In this document: one piece after another, positions 1 through 10,711 of the stretch | How positions within the stretch are numbered: the stretch's first letter is position 1 | How the letters are laid out: each line of letters begins with the position of its first letter | NCBI RefSeq assembly: GCF_042242105.1 | Contig: NC_092019.1 | Span: 25,632,328 to 25,696,327, forward strand | From: Pempheris klunzingeri | Taxonomy: Eukaryota > Chordata > Actinopteri > Acropomatiformes > Pempheridae | Length of the DNA stretch: 64,000 bases | Direction: 5' to 3' | Notes under the pieces: model-generated | Database searches by the model: none | The model's input: only the letters and a program-made list of their open reading frames with translations | What the model was told of the DNA's origin: nothing | Position numbers and translations under genes: made by a program

Positions 1-349
1 CTGAACTCTTGTGTTTGTGGCGTCGTGTGCTGCTCCCACCTTTGCTTCTGCCATCATTTGCATGGCCACAAGGTGTTCTGCTCTGGTGAACAAATGACCT
101 GTGCTGTTGTTCCTCTGTTGAGGACAGTCTCGCTGAGAAGGTAAAGTGAATCAAGCCTCCCCAGTTTAAACCTTCAAGTCCTGCCTGAAAGGTCATTTTC
201 AGCCCCCTGTATCTGGGCTTGTCTTACTATCTGCATCTACTGCATCTATGCTGCTTGTTCGCACATGGCAGCTTTTTAACCTCGCTTTGAATATTGTTAA
301 AAATGTGAATCTCTCTGGTTAACTTTGCTGCTTTAAAATGTTCTTCTTA

Positions 350-355
350 AATAAA
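350..355 (+). terminator. Possible polyadenylation signal of an upstream plus-strand gene
   Basis: An AATAAA hexamer lies in a T-rich stretch at the left edge of the window. It could end the 3' UTR of a gene lying to the left. No coding sequence is visible before it, and AATAAA is common by chance in AT-rich DNA, so this is weak. Confidence 0.12.
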
Positions 356-483
356 ACAACTTGACTAAATTACTACCGAGGGCCCCTGCACCCAAGACAG
401 TCCTCCAGCTGTGTATTTGTGTGTGTGAGTGTGTCACACTGTGTGTGTTTAGCAGCAGAGAGCAGGGGGGAGGTGGATGGAGA

Positions 484-545
484 TGGTATCAATCGCCAAG
501 CCAGGCCATTGAATGTATTGATTAGTTACCTTTCTTATTAACATG
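484..545. promoter_or_regulatory. Candidate conserved regulatory element with ONECUT/homeobox-like sites
   Basis: A non-repetitive island between CT/GT-rich tracts contains TATCAAT and, about 25 bases further on, ATTGATTAG, plus several TAAT cores. ONECUT proteins bind a core around ATTGAYT, so the pair resembles auto- or cross-regulatory sites. Conservation cannot be tested here; this is inference from motif content alone. Confidence 0.25.
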
Positions 546-1033
546 CTGATTAAAGAGAGAAGGGAGAGAGAGAGAGAGGGAGAGGGAGTGAAAGAGAGGC
601 GGACGAGGCTGCACACACACACACTCCTCGCCTCGCCTTGGACGGACGGAGAGGAAACAGCAGCCGCGGCCAAGAAAGAGGAAAGGATGCAGAGTGGATT
701 TAACAGCTGAGCGGGGAAGGAAAATCAGGGAATAATTGGGAAGAGGAGGAGAGAGGGAAGCGAGATGCAAGAGAAGAGGAGGAGGATGAGGAAGAGGAGG
801 GGGGTGAGGAGGCGAAGGGGGGGTTGGGGTGGGGGGGGTGGATGCAAAGGGGGGGAGTTGACCTGACTGGAAAACCAAGGAAGGAAACAGAGAGAAACCC
901 TGCTGCCTTTGATCCCCCTCCGAGTTACACTGGCTGACTGGCTGGAGAGACTGACACACACTTTTTGGCTGTGAGACATACACATTCACACCCACACACA
1001 CTCAGGAGCTCACACACACCTGCACCCTCACTT

Positions 1034-1035
<2 letters not shown>

Positions 1036-1065
<30 letters not shown>
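1036..1065. repeat. (CA)n microsatellite
   Basis: Uninterrupted CA dinucleotide array of about 15 units in the upstream flank. Confidence 0.95.
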
Positions 1066-1068
<3 letters not shown>

Positions 1069-2329
1069 TAGGCTGACAGGCCAAGGCAGAAGCATGCATT
1101 ATTGTGGCAGAAAATAGCTCAGTGCGTGTGTTTGTGTGATCAATATGGAGGCTTTCTAAACTGTATTTTTATCAGCAAGTGACCATGTTAAGCAGCGTGC
1201 GGTGAGGGATCTCTGAAGATGCATGCCAAGGTTTTCCGAGAAAGGCGTTTTTTTATTCCGAGAGGGACCAAAAGGTGTGGAGGGCAAATGAGGAGGGAGG
1301 GAGGGAGGGAGGGAGGGAAGGCAGAGGATGCAGCAAGATGCAGACTTGTTTATTCGTGTGTTTGTGTTGAAGCGTTTGAGTAGGCGTGTCTGCTCTGTGT
1401 TCTGACAGTGGTTTTGCATGGCAGAGGAGGGAAGGGAGGGAGGGGGTGGGTGTGGGAGTGTTTCAGCAGAATCAGACCAGAATCTGCAAAAAAAAAAGGC
1501 ACGGTGTACAGATTGCAGTGTAATTTGGAGGCAGGTGTGGTGACTCCTGCTGTGCTCAGTGCAGTGATGTGACCACAGAGCTACCTGAGAGGGCAGGTGG
1601 CTGCAGAGGCCTGCTCCTGTCTGTCTGTGGCATGTGTGTGTTCTCAGTTTGAACCTGCGCAGGAGATGTGTCACTCAGCTCGTGTTTTACAGTCTTAGAT
1701 TAGAAAACAGGGAACACAACATCAGCGTTTCTAATTCACATTCGAGCTCCCTGATTTATAGAGGTCTTTTTCTTTTTTTTTATAGGTTTCCTATTTATTT
1801 AATTGCTTACTCACTTGTTCCTTTTTTATTTGAGATGAAGAATCTTTTAAAATGACCTGAAAAATACAGCTTTCGCAGCCAAATTATCTTTATTAGGAAT
1901 CAAACAGAAAACGCTATTTATATTTATGGTCATGATGTGGCAGCATGTATGTGTAACACCCAACTGCAGAAAAAATTCTATTGATTATTTATGACAAATC
2001 CTTGGACTTCCTTGTATTGGAGTTGAATTATTGGAGTGTTGAAAACTCAAATCAAATAGAAAAATAAACCAAAAATGTAACTAAACGTGCTGTGAGGAAA
2101 ATAAAAGCAGAAATCCTGCTGGTTTAGAAGAAAATGTGTCCCTGACGCGTGTTCACATGTAAAAACTTGTCCACCTGTAGCAAAGCCTATACATGTGCAG
2201 GAATGGACTGAGAGGAGCTGCTGATGGAGAAAACGCTAATTGTTTAACTTCTAGAAACTTGTAATGAGCACTGACTGGGAGCTAAGAGACAGAGGGAGAA
2301 GAGAAAAGAAAAGAAATGAACTCAGACAA

Positions 2330-2460
2330 GTTGCAACTTATCGACCTTTGCACCCCCTTGAGCTCGATTCTTGCATAAATTAACCACTTTTCCTGCACGG
2401 CGCGGCTCTGGCCAGCAGATAATTTCATTTGCATAAAGAATGCGGGGCCAATTACAGAGG
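2330..2460. promoter_or_regulatory. Candidate enhancer island upstream of onecut
   Basis: A complex, non-repetitive stretch contains a direct-repeat-1-like nuclear receptor half-site pair (minus strand GGGTGCAAAGGTC, near 2345-2357, close to the HNF4/RXR type), a perfect POU octamer ATTTGCAT at 2427-2434 and a CCAATTA core near its end. Dense motifs next to a liver/pancreas/neural transcription factor gene suggest an enhancer. This is inferred from sequence texture only. Confidence 0.25.
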
Positions 2461-2539
2461 GAGATATTTACATTTTATATGAAAAATAGTTGTAGGGCAA
2501 ATAGGAGGCTGTTTAAAATGCATGGATCGATAGTGGCTT

Positions 2540-2570
<31 letters not shown>

Positions 2571-3273
2571 TTCTAAACTTATTAAAAATATATTTTACAA
2601 AAGCAAAATATCCCTGCAGCAATATTTTAGACAATTGCATTTATTCCAAAGTAGATTATTATACCAAAATAGTGCAGCAAAAAAAAATAAAAAATACATG
2701 AAAAATAAGAAAGTCATCAGTTAAATATTTACAGATACTTCCCTTCATGTAATCTGTGATTTTTGCAGGTGAAACTAGTTTTCAGTAGTTTTCCCCTCTG
2801 CCTGCTGCTGCTGTGGCGCATTATCGGCTCATCTGCACAAGAGGCGAATCCAGTGAATTAAACGGGAGAATCTGCATTAATCCAGATATGATCGATAATA
2901 ACATTATTCACGCTGAGAAGTCAAGTTCCACACCACGGCGTACACGGTCATTACTGCGACTAAACCTGCAAATAATAGGAGGAAAATAATGTGATTATCA
3001 TTCATTTAGCAGCTCCACGTTCCCGGCAGCAGCTACAGTATTCCACATGTTTATTCCGCCTTCTGATTTGATTTGATTTGATTTTTTTTCATCTGTTTTG
3101 TTGTCAGGTACATGAAGAAAAGAGAATAGTTTGTGAATTGTGAAACTATTCAGATATTGTAATATAAAATGATGCTTCTCTTCTATTTATTTTCCTATAA
3201 GCAAAAAAAAAAAAAAAAAAAAAAAATGCACTTCAGTGTCAGAGTGTGTGTTCTGTTGGAAGTGTTCAGGTAG

Positions 3274-3275
<2 letters not shown>

Positions 3276-3325
<50 letters not shown>
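3276..3325. repeat. (GT)n microsatellite
   Basis: Pure GT array of about 25 units, preceded some 50 bases earlier by a 24-base poly-A run. Confidence 0.95.
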
Positions 3326-3326
<1 letters not shown>

Positions 3327-4012
3327 CGTGCAGCAGGCCACACGCTGCTGATGCAGATCAACCGCAGGCCTGCATGGAGTCTGCATGGTGCCTGCAGGTT
3401 ATTTTTACGTGTTTAAATGGAGCCTTTTAAAAAGATAGAATTCACACACACACACACAAAAAGAGCCGCAGAAAGATCCGTTTAAATCATGTTAGTTATT
3501 CTAATTTTTATGCTGCACAACAGATCAGATGAGAGCGACTGAAGATCCTTTAACGCTCTATTTCTGGTCCACCCCATCAGGTTAATGTGTGCGTCACTCT
3601 CAGATGAGCTCCAGTGGAAAACTACCAGCGCATTTAATACCAGATCATCATCATCATCATCCTCATCCTCATCATTTTTTACTCCTAAAACTTTTTTTTT
3701 TTTTCTCCTAATCCGGCCAAATTAATTCAGGTATTGATTATTCACATTGTGATCTGTGTAACGCCAGGTCTCGTGGTAATAATTGATTTTATCGATTGGT
3801 TAAAGGGTGAGAGAGGAATAAAAAAAAAAAAAAAAAAAAAAAAAAAGGGAGTTGACAACAAGAAAAGGGAAGAGAAAAACACAACAGTGTCAGAGAAACG
3901 CAGTGTCATTCTCTGATAATACAATGACATTACTGTAAGAGGGTGTGAGGCTGCTTTCGATTCACACTGTCAAGAAATGCATCAATCAATTTTAGGTTTA
4001 TTTCCTAAATCG

Positions 4013-4014
<2 letters not shown>

Positions 4015-4051
<37 letters not shown>
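4015..4051. repeat. (AT)n microsatellite
   Basis: Uninterrupted AT array of about 18 units in the upstream flank. Confidence 0.95.
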
Positions 4052-4053
<2 letters not shown>

Positions 4054-4882
4054 ATTTCTTTTATTTCTGATACCTCTATTTGTATCATTACTGCAGTCTT
4101 TTCTGCGTCCAAACCCTAAATACAACAGCCTGAATATGTTCAGAAAACATCCCTGACAAATAAATAGAAGCACTACTCGTTACCTTTTTCATGTAATTCT
4201 AAAAACATATTTTTATATTATTATAAATAGAAAATATGGATTTAAATGCTGAGCCACTGTGTTCTGAAGAAAGCTAAAGCTGGACATGAAACCTTAATGA
4301 TAGCAGTCCTGGTCACACACGTGTGTGTGGGCTGGGTGTGAGGAATGATTGAAGAGTTTGGAAAAGTTTCCTTCAGTCTCTGAATGTCCACTAAAGCTTC
4401 ACTGTCCTGCTGTGGAGCCTCTGTGGTCAGATGTGACAGGCTGTCCGACCAGCTCCGTGAAATAAAAGAAGTCAGAGCTGCAGAGAGTGACAGGATGCCA
4501 CAGTCCCGTCTGCTGGTAAATAAAGTTCCATTTGAAATGATATCATGCCATTACTGTTTGTATTGTTTTACCAGCATGGACTCCTGGACTGGAAGGATGT
4601 GCGCGTGGTTTCCACCCTAATAGTTAAAGGGAAATAAAAAGAAATGTTTCCCTGAACAACAGAAGAAGAAGAACAGTGACACATGTTTCCAGAGTACATT
4701 TGTATTTTTATCAAAAATTAGAGCTGATTTGGTTTAAATGACGTCATACACAAGCAACAAACATTTAAAGTCACTGTGACGGAAGTGACGAGGAGTTCAG
4801 CCACGATGGGAGAAGAAGTGCGTCAGTGTGTCTATATATATATACATAACTGTATATAAATATATTTATATAAATATGTATT

Positions 4883-4883
<1 letters not shown>

Positions 4884-4951
<68 letters not shown>
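4884..4951. repeat. (GATA)n microsatellite
   Basis: About 17 perfect GATA/TAGA tetranucleotide units flanked by AT-rich sequence. Confidence 0.95.
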
Positions 4952-5167
4952 GATTATACTGTAAATATTTTTTGGAAAGTGTTGAAATATTTTTTTCATG
5001 CTTTTTCACGTCGCTCTCCTCCAAAATAAGAGCCTGTATTATTTGTATCATCATGTGTGTTATTATATGTGACAATAAATGAGGAGGAAAAATAACTTGT
5101 GTTGTGTGTGTGTGTGTGTTATTATGACTGTATGTACGTGTGTGTGGTTACTACTGTACTATCTACA

Positions 5168-5185
5168 GACACACACACACGCACG

Positions 5186-5222
<37 letters not shown>
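5168..5222. repeat. Interrupted (AC)n microsatellite
   Basis: AC array broken by a short GCACGCTCGC segment. A GT-rich tract lies just upstream near 5102-5121, so the two could pair as an imperfect inverted repeat. Confidence 0.9.
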
Positions 5223-5223
<1 letters not shown>

Positions 5224-5791
5224 GGTAAACTTGACATCTGACACTAAAATCATGCATATTGAGTCTGCCGCTGCAGTGTGTGTGTGTGTGTGGTGTGTGT
5301 TAATAATGCATGGGATATCGAGGTTAAATGAAAACCAAACGGCCCATTTGTAGACCAGATCAAAACCCTGCATCATCACCATCATCATCATCATCGTCAG
5401 TGTGTAATCACAACATGGGCATGACGCCACGTGATTATTCTCAGCTTTTACAAATGAATAAATAATTGGATTGATGTGTGGGAGAGTCTCTGCAGCCAAA
5501 CACACACGTCGGGGGCAGAAGGAGGCTCTTCCCTCTTTGGGTCCTTCACATTTCATCCTGTTTCTCTGCATAAAAAAAACCTCATTTACACTCTTGTTTT
5601 TCTTTCTTCCTCTCTGCTGTGAACGCGGAGTCAATATCTCATTCAAACCCGCGAAGCCCGACGTGCGCGCCCCATCTGTAACCATTTACCAATAAGTGAT
5701 CACGTTTACTCGGTGATTAAACTGCAGATTTGGGGGCGAGTGGAAAGCGGAGGATGAATGATGCCGGACTGGGTTTCTCTCCTCCATCCTG

Positions 5792-5832
5792 TTGCTGATG
5801 CTGATGCTGATGCTGATGCTGATGCTGATGCT
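5792..5832. repeat. (GCTGAT)n hexanucleotide repeat
   Basis: About six units of the hexamer GCTGAT ending in CTGCTGCAG. It is open in several frames on both strands, giving alternating Ala-Asp or Ser-Ile style peptides, but no gene model contains it. Confidence 0.9.
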
Positions 5833-8260
5833 GCTGCAGCCCGGGGACGCTGGCAGGCCCCGGGACCATCGTGCACAGCGCGCCAAAGGCTGCAGAAAAA
5901 CACCGCGCGTCTGCTTATTTCTCTTCCAATAAAATATGAATTTATGAATCTAGAAGAGCCACCCCTGTGTGCTCTCTCTCTCTCTCTTTCCCTCCTTCCC
6001 CCCTTTTTTCCACTGCAACACCAGAGTATCAGACCCCGTTCTGCCTCTCGTTTCACTTGATTCTGGTCATTTTCCGGCACACGAACGGCTCTTCCCGAGG
6101 TCACTGCGATGTCCTCTGACCCTTGACCTCCTCGCTATTGGCTGGCTTGTAATGGCGGTGATGCAGGATTTGATGCGGCCTGCACGCCCCCCAGGATGAA
6201 CGCATCAGCTAAATGGTGACAGTCTAAACACGCTCAATAATGGCTTCAGATTAAAAGCTTATTCCACATCCACCATGCTGAAAGACACTTTGGATAAGAG
6301 CTGTGGCTAAATGGCTAAAATGAGAGTATTCCTCGGTATATTTATGGCCTGTGTCGGTAATGGGGGTGGGGAGGGGTGTGTGTGTGTGTGGGGGGGTGAG
6401 GCTTCTCTCACTGTAAGTCCCTCAGAGAGCATCAGCTAAATGGCTGAAATGTAAATGTTTTGGCTGTGATGTTGCTGATCCTGCTGCTGCTGCTGGAAAG
6501 TGACTGTGGATGAGAACAAGAGCTAAATGCCCCCAACAGGGAAAAAAGGGCTTACTGGAGACCTCGTCTGGGGTTTATTGTGCAGCTGAATTCATCAGTA
6601 AAACGGATGGAATGTGAACGCATTTCTCATAATAACTCATCATTACGCAGGAATAGAGTGTTTTCATTGTTAAACACGAGTGGCTGTGGCTGAAGGAAAC
6701 ACCCAGTGCTGACAGACCCGGAGCAGAACACCCCGCCGGGTGCCAGCTTCCCTCCTGGTCCGCAGTGTAAAAAGTTGGGGGGGGGCCTCGCAGCTCCGAT
6801 GTCAGCCTCCCTTCTCGGGTTTTCCAGCCACAGAAGGTGAACTTTCACCCCGACCTCCAAAAAGGACCTTTTTATTTTCGCTCTGTAGCCGTTGACCATT
6901 TTTTACCTCCAGCTACTCGCCATCCATACACGCATCCCTCCGTGCTGGCTGCGCGCGGGGCGGATCGATAGGGCAGCATCTGCTCCGGGAAGCCGGCGGT
7001 CCCACACCGCGCACCGCTCCGCTGTTTCCAAACGCCAGAACTGCTCATCTCTGAAAATTAAACTGACAGACAGATATGATTAGTATGCGCTCTGCCTCCC
7101 TGCTTCTGTCTCTGGCTCTCCGAGGCCGCCGCCGCGCGCACACGTGCACGCACGGGCCTGGCCATGCAGACCACATGTATATTTAGGGTTCCTATCTGCA
7201 CCCACAGGCGCCAGTGCACACGTGCACGGATTCCGCTCATGTATGCTATACAGCCATGTACGCGCTCAAGCAGCAGGCCTGCATGCGCGCTCCTCACACC
7301 CACATTCACTTATCAGAGACACATTCGAACACATGAAGTGCACCTTCATTTGCACAAAATTCAGTGGACACTCTTGCTCATGCACGCGCACGGACGCGCT
7401 CCCAGCAGGCCGGGCTGCAGCGTGTCTGATGCTGCAGCAGCAGGTCGAGGGTCTTGTGGAAAAAAAAAAAAAAAAAAGAGGGTCGCATTGATCTTGTTGA
7501 GGGACTTTCCAGACTGAAGTGTTGGCGGTGTGAGTGAATGGAGCCGCGAGCTGAGTGCTGATTAAGAGCCGAGCTAAACACGAGCGTCACTTGACAGCGT
7601 TTATTCCTGAAAGGTGGAACAAGAGGAGTGAGAGGCGTAAAAGACACACACGGTCCTTCCGGGCTGCTCGGCTCTAATAAAGCACAGTGTCGGCCGGGTC
7701 CCGGTGTGAAGATGGCGCGCGGCACCGTGTGGAATGATGGATTTTCTTCAGGAGTCAATAAGTTACTGAAGCGATTTGCATAATTGCATATTCGCCCTTA
7801 ATTCGTTTTTAACTCGGCTCGCGGCCTTCTGGTGGAGCCCTGCGCTGGTGTTGGGAAAAGGAGATGAAAGTAAAAATGAATCTGATAACAGTACAAATCA
7901 GAACTGCAGAAGAAACCCCCTGAAATGCAGTATTATCAAGCTGCTTCCCATCCCAAGCTTAGGCCATTTTTCACAGTGACAATAGCAGCAACAGCATCAC
8001 TTGTTACATAAAAAGGACTAAACGACATTAGTGGGAAAATCCATTGATCAGATAGAATAAAGAGCGCAGCGCAGGATGTGCGCACATTATTCATAAGTTG
8101 TGCATGTAATCAGCTGAAGAAGGCTTAACCTGTGGGGTTATGAGAAAGGGAGCATCTCCACCTCCACACCTCCCCCGCTCGCCCCCCCCCCTCCCCTCCC
8201 AACTCCCCTCCCCTCCCTCCCTCCTCCCCCCCCCGGAGAGAAAGGGTTAATTGGAGTAGG

Positions 8261-8729
8261 AATTTCATCGCACATCTGTCAGATTTTTAAGGCCGTGACG
8301 CACTGAAAGCAGAGAGTCAATGTGAGCAAGGGGGAGGAGGAGGAGGAGGAGAAGGAGAAAGAGTTGGTGGTGAGATCGATGAAGTGGCAGGCAGAGGGAG
8401 GAGGAAAATCTCACGAGATAATGAAAGAAGAGGAGAGCTGCTAGTGTAGAGCAAAAAAAAAAAGAAAAAAAAAGAAAAACGAGGCTAGACCCGGAGATAT
8501 TTTGGAGTGGAAAACAAAGACTGAGAAAAGGGGAAGGAAAGGAGCGAGAGAGATTTTGGTCTGTTGCCGCAGATGGTTTTTTTTTTTGCACTCTGGTTTT
8601 GGTGAATGTAGCACCCCGGGGCGCAGCGGACCAATTGTGTGAATCTGCAGGGCTGCTCGGCGACACAATCGGAGACATGCACAGGACGGACAACAGCCGC
8701 GGACGCGCTCTGAGAAGTGGATAATCAAG
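8261..8729 (+). other. onecutl: Possible noncoding first exon of onecut
   Basis: A GC- and purine-rich transcribed-looking stretch ends in a good splice donor (ATCAAG followed by GTAGGG, junction after 8729). A matching acceptor (TCTCACGCAG) lies at 9236, which would give a 507-bp intron in the 5' UTR. The left boundary is arbitrary because no TATA box or initiator can be identified. An unspliced 5' UTR is equally possible. Confidence 0.25.
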
Positions 8730-9436
8730 GTAGGGTTGGGTTTTTGTTTTTTTTTATTTGGAGCTCTGCAAACCGACACACGTCGACGTTCCTGTCTGTG
8801 AATCCACATCACATTTTTCGGTAGTTAATTAACGCAGCGTTCACATTCGGTCCATGTGGTGTGAATGTGCAAACACGTCCAGCGATCCTCGTGCAAGCTG
8901 CTTCTGCATTCATAACTTTGCATGAGAAAAAAACAAACAAAAAAAAAACCCTTATTCCTAAATGAGATTTGTCATCAAGTCTTTAAAACACTGATGTCGG
9001 TGTTTTCTCGTGTGTTCCGCGGGATGTGTGAGGCAAAAAAAAAAAAAAAAATCACTCACGCTTCCATCGCTGTTGTTGTTTGCACGCGTGTGAACGAGTG
9101 TTGGAGACACTGGAGGATGTGAGGATGTGAAACGGTGTGTTTGGCTGCTTTGCTTCTCTGAAACGGTGAAAGTTGAAATGCAGCGGGGTAACGGCGCCTG
9201 TCTTGTGTCTTGTGTCTTGTGTCTTGTCTCACGCAGGCACAAAAGCAGGGGCTTCTGCCGAGGAACAGCTGAGCACCGAAGAGACCAGAGAGCAGAGTGC
9301 TGCTGCACAAGTGAGAATAAAATCACAGTCCGAGCTCCTGAAGCTGCTGCAAACTCGTTTTCTGGGAGTTTTCAGAGGAGTTTGAAGACAGTACTTAACG
9401 TTATCAGATAATTAATTAGACACCCCATAAGCCCGG

Positions 9437-9460
9437 AAATCAATTAATTCACAAATCAAT
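9437..9460. promoter_or_regulatory. Twin ONECUT-like binding sites in the leader
   Basis: Two exact AAATCAAT octamers (9437-9444 and 9453-9460) lie 16 bases apart, about 120 bases before the start codon. On the opposite strand each reads ATTGATTT, which matches the core of the known ONECUT/HNF6 consensus. They could serve feedback regulation; this is inference. Confidence 0.35.
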
Positions 9461-9576
9461 AAATCCATAGTCTGGTGTAACAAGAGACCTTCCAGACTGT
9501 TAGCCCGGCTGCTGAGCAACAATAACAAGAGCAGAGCAGCAGGGACGAGAAACACATTTCTCTGCTGAAACTGAAG

Positions 9577-10618
9577 ATGGATGGGAGTCTAGGGGAGATG
9601 TCCCTCCACAGCCACTCAGACGTGGCTCACAGCCAGGATGGCAGGGCCATGCTGCACTCCCGGGACCTTTCAGCTGCTTTCCCCAGGCCTTCCCTGGGGG
9701 GCCCCTCCGTGTCTCTGGAGCACGAGCCCCGTCCACCAGGTTTCGACCACTCCATGTCGGCATTGGGCTACAGCGGCGACTCCCCGTCCAGCACCGGCAG
9801 CACCTACACCACCCTGACCCCCCTGCAGCCATTTGACGACAAGTTCCACCACCACCACCACCATCACCACCCCTGCCTCCCCGTCAGCAACGTCATTGGC
9901 AGCTTCACCCTCATGCGCGAGGACCGAGCCCACCTTAGCACCAACTTCTACAACCCTTATGGCAAAGACCTGGCCATGTCCCAAAGCCTGTCCCCCCCCT
10001 CCACGGGTTCGGGTCTGGGCTCCTCCATGCACGGCTACGGCAGCTTGGGCAACAGCACCAATGGCAACGGTGGCCAGATGCTCCACGGCGGCTACGATGT
10101 CCATGGCGGGGGGCTCTTCTGCCGGACATCGGATTTTGGCCGTGAGATGTCTCCACCGGGCCTTGGAGGGGGCGACGTGTCAGTGGGGCATCAGCTGAAC
10201 AAAATGGATGCTCACCAGCACGCCCCCAGCCACCACCCTCACATCTACAGCCAGCACTACCAGCCCCACCATCACCCGAGCCAGCAGGCCTCCAAGATGG
10301 GCGAGCACCAGCACTCCTCATCCTCCGCCTCATCCTCGCCCGGCGAGGGCATGCTGCCGGGCGGCGGAGGTGGAGGCGGGGAGGAGATCAACACCAGGGA
10401 TGTGGCCCAGAGGATCATCACAGAGCTGAAGAGGTACAGCATCCCCCAGGCCATCTTCGCCGAGAGGGTTCTGTGTAGGTCACAGGGCACCCTGTCTGAC
10501 CTCCTGAGGAACCCCAAGCCCTGGGGCAAGCTCAAGTCTGGCCGCGAGACCTTTAAGAGGATGTCCCGCTGGCTCCAGGAGCCCGAGTTTCAAAGAATGG
10601 CCTCACTCCGGCTAGAGG
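9577..10618 (+). CDS. onecutl: onecut exon 1 (activation region and cut domain)
   Basis: Encodes residues 1-347 plus the first base of an Ala codon. The donor is GAGG followed by GTAAGA, junction after 10618. The open frame runs on another 335 bases into the intron through a CA microsatellite, but that extension has no homology and is interrupted by the splice site. Confidence 0.92.
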
Positions 10619-10654
10619 GTAAGATCTGGCTTTGCTCTCTATCTGCCTCACACA

Positions 10655-10711
<57 letters not shown>

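Larger units (their letters stand above)
1..8260. other. Noncoding 5' flank of the onecut gene
   Basis: No exon with coding character was found on either strand; the open frames here are low-complexity translations of CA, GGA, GT or poly-A tracts. The stretch holds many microsatellites (the larger ones are listed separately), a GGGA tract near 1290-1319, poly-A near 3203-3226 and 3822-3846, and a GGA-rich purine tract near 740-860. Islands of non-repetitive, homeobox-site-rich sequence (about 484-545 and 2330-2460) look like candidate cis-regulatory elements. GC content rises from about 6,900 onward, as expected for a developmental-gene promoter region. The first 360 bases could be the tail of an upstream gene, but nothing proves it. 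Confidence 0.6.

Noticed and set aside
522..1001. A 159-codon minus-strand open frame near the left edge
   Set aside because: The translation is Pro/Ser/Leu-rich low complexity from a GGA/GA purine tract and CA repeats, with no start context or homology.
3195..3430. Short open frames across the GT and poly-A arrays, and similar ones elsewhere
   Set aside because: They are only the translations of dinucleotide repeats (Cys-Val or His-Thr runs).
4884..4951. Regularly spaced repeats that might suggest a CRISPR array
   Set aside because: This is a pure GATA microsatellite without spacers, and the 31-bp minisatellite at 32,957 likewise has no unique spacers. The genome is vertebrate.
5706..6104. 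Open frames over the GCTGAT hexamer repeat giving Ala-Asp or Ser-Ala repeats
   Set aside because: Driven by the hexanucleotide array on both strands, with no conserved sequence around it.
9670..10535. Several long open frames antisense or out of frame to onecut exon 1
   Set aside because: They are shadows of the GC-rich, His- and Gly-coding exon and have no family similarity.
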